From: Kineococcus rhizosphaerae
GTDB lineage: Bacteria > Actinomycetota > Actinomycetes > Actinomycetales > Kineococcaceae
NCBI RefSeq assembly: GCF_003002055.1
Contig: NZ_PVZF01000005.1
Location: 279,013 to 343,012, forward strand
Reading direction: 5' to 3'
DNA: 64,000 nucleotides
Shown here: positions 8,597 to 21,878 of the stretch, one piece after another
How positions within the stretch are numbered: the first letter of the stretch is position 1
Layout of the letters: every line of letters starts with the position of its first letter
Notes under the pieces: generated by a model
What the model was told of the DNA's origin: nothing
Seen by the model: only the letters and a program-made list of their open reading frames with translations
The model's database searches: none
Program-made: the position numbers and the translations under genes

Positions 8597-11136
8597 GCCG
8601 GCCGGACCTCCGCGAGTTCGTGGGTGTGACCGGCCAACGGTAGGTCCAGCACCATCGTCAGGCCGCCACCGGGGGTGTCCTCGGCCTGCAGGCGGCCCCC
8701 GACGGCCTCGGCGAGCCCGCGGGCGACGGCCAGGCCCAGCCCGAGCCCGGCCGTCGAGCGGTCGCCGAGGCGCTGGAACGGGGTGAAGGCGCGTTCCTTG
8801 GCGGCGCCGGGCAGGCCGGGGCCGTGGTCGACGACGAGCAGCCGCACGCTCTGGTGGCCGTCCTCGGTGGCGACGACCGCCTCGACCTGCACGCCCGTCC
8901 CGCCGTGCCGGACGGCGTTCTGCACGAGGTTGGCCACGACCCGCTGCAGCAGGCCCGGGTCGGTGGAGACCGGCGGCAGGTCCACCGGGACGAGCGAGCG
9001 CACCCCGGGCAGGTCGCGCACCGCGGCGTGCACGACCTCGTCGAGGTCGACGACGACGAGGTGGGGTTCGACGACGCCGCTGCGCACGCGGGTCAGGTCG
9101 AGCAGGTCGTCGATGAGGCCCTGCAGGCGGTCGGCGGAGTTGCCCACCTCGGCCAGCAGTTCGTCGCGCACCTCCTCGGGCAGTTCGATGTCCTTGGCCC
9201 GCAGGCTGTCCAACGAGGCCTTGAGGGTCGCCAGCGGGGTCCGCAGGTCGTGGGAGACGGCCGTCAGCAGCGCCCCGCGGACGGCGTCGCCCTCCTCGAG
9301 CCGGCGCACCTGCGCGGCCTCGGCGCGCAGCCGCTGCTTCTGCCGGATCGCGGCGACCTGCGCGGCGAACGCCTCCAGGACCCGCCGGTCGTCGGCGACG
9401 AGGAGGCGGCCGCGCAGGACCAGGCACGTCAGCTCGTCGACGACCACCTCGGCGTCGGCGTCGGTGGGCTGGGTGCACACCGGGTCGCCCGTGGCGGCGG
9501 CCACCGTCCACGGCGAGCGGACGTCGGTGCGCTCGAGCAGCGTGACGGAGTCGACGGCGAACGTCTCGCGGGTGTGCCGCAGCGCCTCGGTCAGCGGGTC
9601 GGCGGCCAGCAGCGCCGTGCGGGTCAGCACGGACAGGGCCTCGGACTCGGCCCGGGACCGGTGCGCGTCCCGCGTGCGCCGGGCCGCGGTGTCGACGGTG
9701 CTGGACACCGCCAGGGCCACGAGCAGGAACACCGCGAGGGCGACGGCGTTGGCGGGCTGGGCGATCGTGAACTGGTGGACGGGCTGGGTGAAGAACCAGT
9801 TCACGGCCAGGCCCGCGACCAGGGCCGCGGCCAGCGCGGGCAGCACCCCGCCGACGAGGGCGGCCGCGACGACGACCACGAGGAAGGCCATGAGGTCGGT
9901 CGACAGGTCCTGGTGCGGCAGCGCGGCGAGGAGGCCGGTGACCGCCAGGGGCCCGGCCAGGGCCACGACCCACCCCAGCAGCCGCCGGGAACCGGGCAGC
10001 GCCGCGCCCGCGCGCCGGGGCAGCGCGAAGGGGCGGGCCTGCTGGTCGTGGGTGACGACGAGGACGTCGATCGCGCCCGCCCCGCGCACGACGCCGTCCC
10101 CGACGCTGCGCCGGAACAGCGACGCGAGGGGCCGGTGCCGGCTGGCGCCGACGACGATCTGGGAGGCGTTGACGCCGCGGGCGAACTCCAGCAGGGACGT
10201 CGCGACGTCCTCGCCGACCACCTGGTGGTAGGTGCCGCCGAGGGTCTCGACGAGTGCGCGCTGCTCGGCCAGCCGGGCGGGGGAACTGCGGACGAGCCCG
10301 TCGCCGCGCGCGACGTGGACGGCGTGCAGTTCCCCACCGGCGCCCCGGCCGGCCAGCCGGGCGGCGCGGCGCACCAGCGTCGAGCCCTCCGCTCCCCCGG
10401 TCAGCGCGACGACGACGCGTTCGCGCGCGGGCCACGTCGCCTCGATGCCCTGCTGGGCGCGGTAGCGCTCCAGGCCCTCGTCGACGCGGTCGGCCAGCCA
10501 CAGCAGCGCCAGTTCGCGCAGCGCCGTGAGGTTGCCGGTGCGGAAGTAGTTCGACAGGGCGGCGTCGACGCGTTCGGGGGCGTAGACGTTGCCGTGAGAC
10601 AGCCTGCGCTGCAGCGCCTCGGGGGTCATGTCGACGAGCTGCACCTGGTCGGCCGAGCGCAGCACGGCGTCCGGGATCGTCTCGCGCTGTTCGATGCCGG
10701 TGATGTGCTCGACGACGTCGTTGAGGGACTCCAGGTGCTGGATGTTCACCGTCGAGACGACGTCGACGCCGGCGTCCAGGAGGTGCTGGACGTCCTGCCA
10801 CCGCTTGGGCCGTTCCGAGCCCGGCGCGTTCGTGTGGGCCAGCTCGTCGACGACCACGATCTCCGGCCGCCGGCGCAGGACCGCGTCCACGTCGAGCTCA
10901 CCGACCTCCAGCCCGCGGTGCTCGACGATCCGCCGCGGCAGGACCTCCAGCCCCGCCAGCAGCGCCTCGGTCCGTTCCCGGTGGTGGCACTCGACGAGCC
11001 CGACGACGACGTCCGTGCCGCGCGCGAGGCGGCGGTGGGCCTCGTCGAGCGCGGCGAAGGTCTTGCCGACGCCGGGGGCGGCTCCGAGGAACACCCGCAG
11101 CCGCCCCCGCCGCACGAGGTCCGGCGCAGGGCTCAC
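8593..11136 (-). CDS. kdpD: KdpD sensor histidine kinase
   Basis: About 847 aa. The KdpD N-terminal domain (1-215) holds a Walker A (GAAPGVGKT) and a DELAHTN box. It is followed by a universal-stress-protein-like domain (about 240-370), four membrane helices (about 390-480), a GAF-like domain, the HisKA H-box AVSHDLRTPLATL and a HATPase with NLVQNAVRHG and DHGPGLPG. The start is ambiguous: GTG at 11136 is given, but an in-frame GTG at 11154 adds six residues and follows the kdpC stop directly. It phosphorylates and dephosphorylates KdpE in response to potassium and ionic strength. Confidence 0.95.
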   Translation of the reverse strand: MSPAPDLVRRGRLRVFLGAAPGVGKTFAALDEAHRRLARGTDVVVGLVECHHRERTEALLAGLEVLPRRIVEHRGLEVGELDVDAVLRRRPEIVVVDELAHTNAPGSERPKRWQDVQHLLDAGVDVVSTVNIQHLESLNDVVEHITGIEQRETIPDAVLRSADQVQLVDMTPEALQRRLSHGNVYAPERVDAALSNYFRTGNLTALRELALLWLADRVDEGLERYRAQQGIEATWPARERVVVALTGGAEGSTLVRRAARLAGRGAGGELHAVHVARGDGLVRSSPARLAEQRALVETLGGTYHQVVGEDVATSLLEFARGVNASQIVVGASRHRPLASLFRRSVGDGVVRGAGAIDVLVVTHDQQARPFALPRRAGAALPGSRRLLGWVVALAGPLAVTGLLAALPHQDLSTDLMAFLVVVVAAALVGGVLPALAAALVAGLAVNWFFTQPVHQFTIAQPANAVALAVFLLVALAVSSTVDTAARRTRDAHRSRAESEALSVLTRTALLAADPLTEALRHTRETFAVDSVTLLERTDVRSPWTVAAATGDPVCTQPTDADAEVVVDELTCLVLRGRLLVADDRRVLEAFAAQVAAIRQKQRLRAEAAQVRRLEEGDAVRGALLTAVSHDLRTPLATLKASLDSLRAKDIELPEEVRDELLAEVGNSADRLQGLIDDLLDLTRVRSGVVEPHLVVVDLDEVVHAAVRDLPGVRSLVPVDLPPVSTDPGLLQRVVANLVQNAVRHGGTGVQVEAVVATEDGHQSVRLLVVDHGPGLPGAAKERAFTPFQRLGDRSTAGLGLGLAVARGLAEAVGGRLQAEDTPGGGLTMVLDLPLAGHTHELAEVRPA

Positions 11137-11156
11137 CTCCCCAGTGTGCGGCACGT

Positions 11157-11750
11157 TCAGGACGCCAGGGCCTGCAGCGCGAGGTTGAGCTCCAGGACGT
11201 TCACGGTGGGCTCGCCCAGGAACCCGAGCTGGCGGCCCGCGGTGTGCTGCGCGACGAGGTCGGCCACCTGCTGCTCGCTCAGCCCGCGGGCCCCCGCGAC
11301 CCGGGCGACCTGCTGGCGGGCGTACTCCGGGGAGATGTCGGGGTCGAGCCCGGAACCGGAGGCGGTCAGGGCGTCGGGGGCCACGTCGGCGGGGTTCGTC
11401 CCGTCGGCCGCGGCGACGGCGGCGCGCCGCTCCTCGACGGCCTTCAGCAGGTCCGGGTTGTTCGGGCCCAGGTTCGAGGCACCCGAGGAGGTCGGGTCGT
11501 AGCCGTCCTTCCCGGCCGCCGACGGGCGCGGCCAGAACCACTGGTCGCCGGTGAAGGCCTGGCCGATGATCCGGGACCCGACCGCGGTCCCGCCGGAGCT
11601 GACGATCTGGCCGTCGGCGCGGCCGGGGGTGAGCCGGCCGATGCCGAAGACCGCCAGCGGGTACAGGACCCCGAGGACGACGGTGGCGGCGATCAGCAGG
11701 AGCAGACCGGTGCGGGCCTGCCGCACGAGGTTGGCGAAGGTGAGGGACAT
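11157..11750 (-). CDS. kdpC: KdpC, K+-transporting ATPase subunit C
   Basis: A 197-aa protein. One N-terminal membrane helix (about residues 15-37: LLLLIAATVVLGVLYPLAVF) is followed by a periplasmic domain. KdpC hallmarks are QAFTGDQWFWPRPSA, SGASNLGPNNPDL and the C-terminal SEQQVADLVAQHTAGRQLGFLGEPTVNVLELN. It stabilises the KdpFABC complex and assists ATP use by KdpB. The ATG at 11750 lies five bases after the kdpB stop, in the usual kdpB-kdpC order. Confidence 0.95.
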   Translation of the reverse strand: MSLTFANLVRQARTGLLLLIAATVVLGVLYPLAVFGIGRLTPGRADGQIVSSGGTAVGSRIIGQAFTGDQWFWPRPSAAGKDGYDPTSSGASNLGPNNPDLLKAVEERRAAVAAADGTNPADVAPDALTASGSGLDPDISPEYARQQVARVAGARGLSEQQVADLVAQHTAGRQLGFLGEPTVNVLELNLALQALAS

Positions 11751-11755
11751 TCTGA

Positions 11756-13861
11756 TCAGCCGATTCCGGGGATCTGGGAGACGAGCAGGTCGATGAGCTT
11801 GATGCCGATGAAGGGCACGACGACGCCCCCGAGGCCGTAGACCCACAGGTTGCGCCGCAGCAGGGCCGCGGCGCTGGAGGGCCGGTACCGCACCCCGCGC
11901 AGGGCCAGCGGGATGAGGGCGACGATGACGAGGGCGTTGAACACGACGGCCGAGACGATGGCGCTCTCGGGGGTCGCCAGCCGCATGACGTTCAGGGCGT
12001 CGAGGCCGGGGAACGTCGTGACGAACATCGCCGGGATGATGGCGAAGTACTTGGCGATGTCGTTGGCGATGGAGAACGTCGTCAGCGCCCCGCGGGTGAT
12101 GAGCAGCTGCTTGCCGATCTCGACGATCTCGATGAGCTTGGTCGGGTTGGAGTCCAGGTCGACCATGTTCCCGGCCTCCTTGGCCGCGGTCGTCCCGGTG
12201 TTCATCGCGACCCCGACGTCGGCCTGGGCCAGGGCCGGGGCGTCGTTCGTGCCGTCGCCCATCATCGCGACCAGCCGGCCGCCGGACTGCTCGCGCCGGA
12301 TGAGTTCCAGCTTGTCCTCGGGGGTGGCCTCGGCGAGCACGTCGTCGACCCCGGCCTCCACGGCGATGGCGCGTGCGGTCCGCTCGTTGTCGCCGGTCAC
12401 CATGACGGTGCGGATCCCCATGGCGCGCAGCTGCTCGAACCGTTCGCGCATGCCCTCCTTGACGACGTCCTTGAGGTGGATGACGCCCAGCACCCGGGCG
12501 TGGTCCCTGCCGTTCGCCGTGACGTTCTCGGCGACGACCAGCGGGGTCCCGCCCGCGGTGGAGATGTCCTCCACGACCTGACCGACCTCGGCGGGCACCT
12601 CACCCCCGAGGGTGCGCACCCAGTGCGTCGCGGCGGCCGCGGCGCCCTTGCGGATCTCGCGGCTGCCCTGACCGGTCGACAGGTCCACCCCCGACATCCG
12701 GGTCTGGGCGGTGAACGGCACGAACACGGCCCCGGGCAGTTCACCCTCGGAGCGGGCCCGCAGCCCGAACTGCTCCTTGACGAGGACGACCACGGACCGC
12801 CCCTCGGGGGTGGCGTCGGCCAGGCTCGACAGCTGCGCGGCGTCGGCCAGGACCGACAGCGTCACGCCGGGGGCGGCGACGAGCTCGTGCGCCTGCCGGT
12901 TCCCGAGGGTGATGGTCCCGGTCTTGTCCAGCAGCAGGGTCCCGACGTCCCCGGCGGCCTCGACGGCCCGGCCGGACATCGCCAGGACGTTGCGCTGGAC
13001 GAGCCGGTCCATGCCGGCGATGCCGATGGCGGACAGCAGCGCGCCGATGGTGGTGGGGATGAGGCAGACCAGCAGCGCGACGAGGACGACGAGGCTCTGG
13101 GGCTTGCCCGAGTAGATCGCCATGGGCTGCAGCGTGACCACGGCCAGCAGGAACACCAGGGTCAGGCTGGCGAGCAGGATGTTCAGCGCGATCTCGTTGG
13201 GGGTGCGCTGGCGGGCGGACCCCTCGACGAGCGCGATCATCCGGTCGACGAAGCTCTCGCCGGGTTTGGCGGAGATGCGGACCACGATGCGGTCGGACAG
13301 GACGGTCGTGCCGCCGGTGACGGCGCTGCGGTCGCCGCCGGACTCCCGGATGACGGGGGCGGACTCGCCGGTGATGGCCGACTCGTCGACGCTGGCGACG
13401 CCCTCGACGACGTCCCCGTCGCCGGGGACGGTCTCCCCCGCCTCGACGACGACGAGGTCACCGACGCGCAGCTGCGCCGAGGAGACCCGCACCTCGTCGC
13501 GGCCGTGGTCCAGGCGGCGGGCGACGGTCTCGGTGCTGACCTTGCGCAGCGAGGCGGCCTGCGCCCGGCCGCGCCCCTCGGCGACGGCCTCGGCGAGGTT
13601 GGCGAACAGGACGGTGATCCACAGCCAGGCGACGATGACCCAGGCGAACACGGACGGGTCGGTGACGGCCAGGACCGTGGTGAGGACGGCGCCGAGACCG
13701 ACGACGAACATGACGGGGGTCTTGACCAGGTGCCGCGGGTCGAGCTTGCGGAACGCGTCCGGCAGGGACTGGACGAGCTGGCGGGGGCTGAACGCACCGC
13801 TGGCGACGCGGCGCGGGGCCGCCGGTTCCTGCGTGTCGGGGATCGGGGTGAGGGTGGTCAC
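11756..13861 (-). CDS. kdpB: KdpB, K+-transporting ATPase catalytic subunit
   Basis: A 701-aa P-type ATPase. Visible motifs are TGES (actuator domain, about 170), the phosphorylation loop [11 protein letters not shown] (about 315), the ATP-binding KGAAAA region, and [12 protein letters not shown] in the hinge. About seven hydrophobic segments flank the cytoplasmic domains. It hydrolyses ATP to energise potassium import through KdpA. The GTG start overlaps the kdpA stop (GTGA), and homology begins within the first 40 residues. The length is normal for the family. Confidence 0.96.
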   Translation of the reverse strand: MTTLTPIPDTQEPAAPRRVASGAFSPRQLVQSLPDAFRKLDPRHLVKTPVMFVVGLGAVLTTVLAVTDPSVFAWVIVAWLWITVLFANLAEAVAEGRGRAQAASLRKVSTETVARRLDHGRDEVRVSSAQLRVGDLVVVEAGETVPGDGDVVEGVASVDESAITGESAPVIRESGGDRSAVTGGTTVLSDRIVVRISAKPGESFVDRMIALVEGSARQRTPNEIALNILLASLTLVFLLAVVTLQPMAIYSGKPQSLVVLVALLVCLIPTTIGALLSAIGIAGMDRLVQRNVLAMSGRAVEAAGDVGTLLLDKTGTITLGNRQAHELVAAPGVTLSVLADAAQLSSLADATPEGRSVVVLVKEQFGLRARSEGELPGAVFVPFTAQTRMSGVDLSTGQGSREIRKGAAAAATHWVRTLGGEVPAEVGQVVEDISTAGGTPLVVAENVTANGRDHARVLGVIHLKDVVKEGMRERFEQLRAMGIRTVMVTGDNERTARAIAVEAGVDDVLAEATPEDKLELIRREQSGGRLVAMMGDGTNDAPALAQADVGVAMNTGTTAAKEAGNMVDLDSNPTKLIEIVEIGKQLLITRGALTTFSIANDIAKYFAIIPAMFVTTFPGLDALNVMRLATPESAIVSAVVFNALVIVALIPLALRGVRYRPSSAAALLRRNLWVYGLGGVVVPFIGIKLIDLLVSQIPGIG

Positions 13862-15531
13862 GACTGGGCTCCAGAGACGGCCTCGGCGATCGGGCCGAGG
13901 GCCAGGGCGGGGAAGAACGTCAGGGCCGTCACGACCACCACGACGGCCAGGTGCATCCCGGCGAACGTCGGGGTGCGCGTCGGCAGGGTCCCGGCGGTGG
14001 CGGCCGCGGGTTTCTGCGCCGCGAACGCGCCGGCCAGGGCGAGGACGAACACCATCGGCAGGAAGCGGCCGAGGTAGATCGCCAGCCCGAGGGCGGTGTT
14101 GTAGAACGGGGTGTTCGCGCTGAGCCCGGCGAAGGCGGAGCCGTTGTTGTTGGCGGCCGAGGCGAACGCGTAGAGCATCTCCGTCAGACCGTGCGGGCCG
14201 GAGTTCAGCAGCGCAGAGCGGGTGTCGGCGTCCGACAGCGCGATGGCCGACCCGGTGAGCAGGACGCCGGGGGTGACGAGGATGTACAGCGCGGCGTAGG
14301 TGATCTCCTTCTGCCGGATGCTCTTGCCCAGGTACTCCGGCGTGCGCCCGACCATCAGCCCGGCGACGAACACCGTGATGATCGCCAGCACGAGCATCCC
14401 GTACAGACCCGAGCCGACACCGCCGGGGGTGACCTCGCCCATCATCATGTTGAGCATGACCGTGCCGCCGCCGAGCGGGGTGTAGCTGTCGTGGAACGAG
14501 TTCACCGCACCGGTCGAGGTGGACGTCGTCGCCGTGGCGAACAACGTCGAGGCCCACTCGCCGAACCGGGTCTCCTTGCCCTCCATCGCCGAGCCGACGG
14601 CCTGCGGGACGGCGCCGTAGCCGCGCGTCTCCGACCACGTCGTGACGGCCAGGGAGACGGTGAAGACGGCGCCCATCACCGCCAGGATCGCGTTGCCCTG
14701 GCGGCGGTCGCCCACCATGGTCCCGTACGTGCGGGGCAGGCTGAACGGGATGACGAGGATGAGCAGGATCTCGAAGAGGTTCGAGAAGGGGGTCGGGTTC
14801 TCGAAGGGGTGCGCGGAGTTCGCGTTGAAGAACCCGCCGCCGTTGGTCCCCAGCTCCTTGATGACCTCCTGGGAGGCGATCGGACCGCCGACGATCGTCT
14901 GCGTGCCGCCCGCCAGCGTCGTGTACGTGGTGCCGCCGGAGAAGTTCTGCACCACGCCCGTCAGCAGCAGCGCGACCGCGCCGAGCACCGAGAGCGGCAG
15001 CAGGATGCGCAGCGTGGCGCGGGTCAGGTCGACCCAGAAGTTGCCGATGGTTCCGCCGGCCCGGGAGACGAGGCCGCGCACCAGGGCCACCGCGACGGCG
15101 AGGCCCACCGCGGCGGACAGGAAGTTCTGCACGGCCAGGCCGGCCATCTGGACCAGGTGCCCGACGGCGGACTCCCCGGAGTAGGACTGCCAGTTCGTGT
15201 TGCCCACGAAGGAGACGGCCGTGTTCCACGCCTGGGTGGGTTCCATGCCCGCCATGCCCAGCGACAGCGGCAGGAAGTGCTGCAGGCGCAGGAACGCGTA
15301 CAGGAACAGGATCGAGACGGTCGAGAAACCCAGCACCCCGAGGGCGTAGGTGGGCCAGCGGACCTCGGCGTCCCCGTCGACCCGCAGCACCCGGTACAGG
15401 CCGCGCTCGACGCGCAGGTGGCGGGCACCGGTGAAGGTGCGGGCCATGAAGTCGCCCAGCGGGACGTGCACCGCCGCCAGGACGACGACGAGCAGCCCGA
15501 TCTGCAGGAGCCCTGCGGTCGCGTCGCTCAT
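13858..15531 (-). CDS. kdpA: KdpA, potassium-binding channel-like subunit
   Basis: A 557-aa integral membrane protein with about ten helices. It carries selectivity-filter loops typical of Kdp[16 protein letters not shown] and [20 protein letters not shown], plus later loops with ANNNGSAF. It forms the high-affinity pore that hands K+ to KdpB. The ATG overlaps the kdpF stop codon (ATGA). The length and order match standard kdpFABC operons. Confidence 0.96.
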   Translation of the reverse strand: MSDATAGLLQIGLLVVVLAAVHVPLGDFMARTFTGARHLRVERGLYRVLRVDGDAEVRWPTYALGVLGFSTVSILFLYAFLRLQHFLPLSLGMAGMEPTQAWNTAVSFVGNTNWQSYSGESAVGHLVQMAGLAVQNFLSAAVGLAVAVALVRGLVSRAGGTIGNFWVDLTRATLRILLPLSVLGAVALLLTGVVQNFSGGTTYTTLAGGTQTIVGGPIASQEVIKELGTNGGGFFNANSAHPFENPTPFSNLFEILLILVIPFSLPRTYGTMVGDRRQGNAILAVMGAVFTVSLAVTTWSETRGYGAVPQAVGSAMEGKETRFGEWASTLFATATTSTSTGAVNSFHDSYTPLGGGTVMLNMMMGEVTPGGVGSGLYGMLVLAIITVFVAGLMVGRTPEYLGKSIRQKEITYAALYILVTPGVLLTGSAIALSDADTRSALLNSGPHGLTEMLYAFASAANNNGSAFAGLSANTPFYNTALGLAIYLGRFLPMVFVLALAGAFAAQKPAAATAGTLPTRTPTFAGMHLAVVVVVTALTFFPALALGPIAEAVSGAQS

Positions 15532-15620
15532 CAGAACTTCTCCGGACGCAGCAGGGCGTACAGCAGGTAGCCGGCGGTCACGACGGCGAGCACGAGGCCC
15601 ACCGCCGCCGTGGCGCTCAC
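15531..15620 (-). CDS. kdpF: KdpF, small stabilising subunit
   Basis: A 29-codon ORF encoding one transmembrane helix ([20 protein letters not shown]) and ending in the classic KdpF tail LLRPEKF. KdpF is a lipid-like subunit that stabilises KdpABC. It starts at a GTG that overlaps the preceding microprotein stop (GTGA), and its own stop overlaps the kdpA ATG (ATGA). It is therefore fully coupled at both ends. Confidence 0.92.
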   Translation of the reverse strand: MSATAAVGLVLAVVTAGYLLYALLRPEKF

Positions 15621-15700
15621 CGGCGCTCCAGCGCGCGGACCAGCAGGCCGCCGAGCGCTGCGAGGGCGAGGGTCAGGGCGATCAGCCCGACGTCGAGCAC
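15617..15700 (-). CDS. 27-aa membrane microprotein heading the kdp operon
   Basis: GTG (15700) opens a 27-codon ORF with one hydrophobic helix ([20 protein letters not shown]) and a charged tail RALERR. A GGAG Shine-Dalgarno sequence sits six bases before the start, and the stop overlaps the kdpF GTG in a perfect four-base GTGA junction. Tiny one-helix proteins ending in a similar Arg/Glu/Arg-Leu tail precede kdpF in other phyla, as far as I recall. It probably associates with the Kdp complex or its assembly. The role is inferred from position only. Confidence 0.72.
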   Translation of the reverse strand: MLDVGLIALTLALAALGGLLVRALERR

Positions 15701-15770
15701 GAGGACTCCAGGGGGAGGTGGATCGGTGAACGTCTCCACCACACCACCGGACCGCAGGTCCACCGGCCGT

Positions 15771-15822
15771 CCTGACGCGTCCTTGACGCCGTCCTGACGC
15801 GCCTTGACGGGAGCCTGACGCG
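15771..15822 (-). promoter_or_regulatory. Five-copy ~11-bp direct-repeat array, probable KdpE operator
   Basis: The core TGACG begins at 15773, 15784, 15795, 15805 and 15816 (spacings 11, 11, 10, 11), mostly as CCTGACGC or CCTTGACG. One-turn spacing on one DNA face is the signature of PhoB/OmpR-type dimers. The array lies about 73-120 bp upstream of the first operon ORF, where an activator site would be expected. Confidence 0.65.
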
Positions 15823-15939
15823 GGTTCGGCGCCGTTCACCGCGCGGCGTCGGCCCCGCGGCCCCACAGTTCGCGCCCGAGGTGCGCGGACCCGGCGGGCG
15901 GTCGACGTGCACCGCCCGCCGGGTCCGGTGATCAGGCCC

Positions 15940-16002
15940 TCAGGCCTTGCGCAGCGCCGTCAGCAGCACGGCACCGTAGATGACCAGCAACTTGCGAGAC
16001 AT
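15940..16002 (-). CDS. 20-aa small hydrophobic protein (hypothetical)
   Basis: ATG (16002) opens the 20-codon ORF MSRKLLVIYGAVLLTALRKA. A strong purine-rich Shine-Dalgarno GAGGGGGAAG ends five bases before the ATG, which is the main reason to believe it is translated. The peptide is a single short hydrophobic helix with basic ends, consistent with membrane association. It sits alone between the kdp promoter region and the aldo/keto reductase. It could be a leader peptide or a stand-alone small protein. No family is recognised. Confidence 0.45.
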   Translation of the reverse strand: MSRKLLVIYGAVLLTALRKA

Positions 16003-16128
16003 CGGCTTCCCCCTCGGACCGATCCATCCCTGGGCACGCCCCCCTTGGATGCCCGGTACCAGGGTGCCAGAGTCGTTGCTCCGAACGGGTGACAACCGCC
16101 GAAGTCGTCCGGGAGGTCGCAGCCGGGC

Positions 16129-17085
<957 letters not shown>

Positions 17086-17100
17086 GGCGCCACCCTGCGC

Positions 17101-17151
17101 CCGCTCCCCCGGCCGCGGGAGCGGAGCACCTGTCGTGGGAGCGGCGCTCCC
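17101..17151. promoter_or_regulatory. Paired inverted repeats between AKR and HTH regulator
   Basis: Two GGGAGCG-based palindromes are present: CCGCTCCC/GGGAGCGG with an 8-bp spacer (17101-17124), and GGGAGCG-G-CGCTCCC (17137-17151). The two GGGAGCG half-sites are 20 bp apart, about two helical turns. This is the likely operator of the divergent HTH protein. Confidence 0.6.
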
Positions 17152-17187
17152 TGGCTCGGCGTCCCGGGCGGCGCGCAGGATGGCGGG

Positions 17188-18015
17188 GTGGACCGTGACG
17201 CGCTCGCCGACTTCCTGCGCCGCCGCCGCGAGGCGGTGTCCCCGGCCGAGGTGGGCCTGGCCGACGGCCCGCGACGGCGGACGGCGGGACTGCGGCGCGA
17301 GGAGGTCGCGCTGCTGGCCGGGATGTCCGTCGACTACGTCGTGCGCCTGGAGCAGGGACGCAGTTCCCAGCCCTCGCCGCAGCTGCTGACCGCGCTGGCC
17401 CGCGCGCTGCGCCTGAGCGACGACGAGCGGGCCCACGTCTTCCACCTCGCCGGCCACCAGCCCCCGCCCGTGGACGCCCTGGCGCGCGCCGGGATGCTGC
17501 GGGTCCTGGACCTGCTGGACCGCGTCCCGGCGATGGTGCTGTCCGACCTCGGCGAGGTGCTGGCGCAGAACCGGGCGTCCCGGCTCCTCGTCGGTGACCA
17601 GCGCGCCGAGGGCGACGACCGCTACCTGGTCCACCGCTGGTTCGCCCACCCCGGGCGGTGGGACGCGCACGACCCGGCCGAGCGGGACCGGCACACCCGC
17701 GAACTCGTCGCCGACCTGCGCGCGGCGCACGGCCGGCGACGCGGGGACCCCGAGGTGACCCGGCTGGTCGCCCGGCTGGAGTCGACGAGCCCCGAGTTCG
17801 CCGCGCTGTGGGCCGAGCACGAGGTCGCGGTCCGCCGGGCGGACCGCAAGACGGTCCTGCACCCCCGGGTCGGCCCGCTGGTGCTGGACTGCGAGACCCT
17901 CCTGAGCGCCGACCAGCGGCAGCGGCTGGTCGTCCTGACGCCCGCCGACACGGCCTCGCGGGAGGCGCTGGACCTGCTGCAGGTCCTGGGCACGGAGGTC
18001 TTCGAGCCGTCGTAG
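17188..18015 (+). CDS. XRE-family HTH regulator with MmyB-like ligand-binding domain
   Basis: A 275-aa protein. An N-terminal XRE helix-turn-helix (about residues 25-75, TAGLRREEVALLAGMSVDYVVRLEQGR) is followed by the MmyB-type C-terminal domain (about 105-270, with VLAQNRASRLLVGD, HRWFAHP and LVLDCETLLSADQRQRLVVLTP), which binds fatty-acid-like ligands in related proteins. This family typically represses a divergently encoded reductase or dehydrogenase. Here the partner is the aldo/keto reductase. The GTG at 17188 puts the HTH at the expected distance from the N terminus. Confidence 0.9.
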   Translation: MDRDALADFLRRRREAVSPAEVGLADGPRRRTAGLRREEVALLAGMSVDYVVRLEQGRSSQPSPQLLTALARALRLSDDERAHVFHLAGHQPPPVDALARAGMLRVLDLLDRVPAMVLSDLGEVLAQNRASRLLVGDQRAEGDDRYLVHRWFAHPGRWDAHDPAERDRHTRELVADLRAAHGRRRGDPEVTRLVARLESTSPEFAALWAEHEVAVRRADRKTVLHPRVGPLVLDCETLLSADQRQRLVVLTPADTASREALDLLQVLGTEVFEPS

Positions 18016-18024
18016 TCTTCCGGG

Positions 18025-21080
<3,056 letters not shown>

Positions 21081-21081
<1 letters not shown>

Positions 21082-21878
21082 TGACGTTCGAGCGGTACGG
21101 GAAGCGCCGGCCCGGCGGGGGCGCCCGGTTGCGGTCCCGACGGGGCCGGATCGGGCAGCACTGGTGGTCCCAGCGGTTCGTCGACGCCCTGGAACGCACG
21201 GGGGACGCGGGCCGGTTGCAGCGCGGGCGCACGTACGCGCGCGCCGGGCAGGTCGTGGAACTGCGCGTGCGCCCCGGGGCGGTCGGCGCCCGGGTCCAGG
21301 GGTCGCGGCCGCGGCCGTACCTCGTCGAGGTCAGCGTGCGGCGGTGGACGGCCTCGGAGGTCGAGGCCGTCGTCGCGACCGTCGTGGAGAACCCGCTGCT
21401 GCTCGCCCCGCTGTTCGAGGGCGACGTGCCCCCGGGGCTGGTGGACCTGCTGGCCGGTGTCGGGGTCGACCTGCTCCCCGTCGACCACGAGGTCGCCTTC
21501 GACTGCAGCTGCCCCGACGACGGCGAACCCTGCAAGCACGCCGCGGCCGTCGTCTACGCCCTCGCCGAGCAGCTCGACGCCGAACCGGCCACGACCCTCA
21601 CGCTGCGCGGGGTGGAGCTGGCGGACCTGCTGCGGCGCATCACCGACGCCGCCTCGGGACCCTCGGACCCGCTCGAGGACCTCGGGGCGCACGTCGTGAC
21701 GTTCCACCGCGCCGCCGGGCCGCTGCCCGACCTCGGGGTCCGCGACCGCGTGCCGGGCCGGACCGTCGCGGACGACCTCGACGAACTCGTCCTGGGGCCG
21801 GGTGCGGCGGGGACCGCCGACAGCCTGCGGCCGTACTACGTGGCGCTGCAGGCGCGTCCGGGTCAGTCCCGCGCGTAG
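21081..21878 (+). CDS. SWIM zinc-finger protein, helicase partner
   Basis: A 265-aa protein with a CxC-x6-CxH SWIM motif (CSC...CKH) at about residues 138-149. The N terminus is basic ([20 protein letters not shown]) followed by WWSQRFVDALE, typical of the SWIM subunit next to SNF2 helicases. The ATG shares one base with the helicase stop (TGATG); a GTG three bases earlier is possible. It likely guides the helicase to its nucleic-acid substrate. The last 16 bp overlap the convergent amidotransferase gene. Confidence 0.9.

Noticed and set aside
8824..11502. A plus-strand frame of almost 900 codons across kdpD
   Set aside because: It is the antisense of the unambiguous KdpD frame; it has no domain and an implausible composition.
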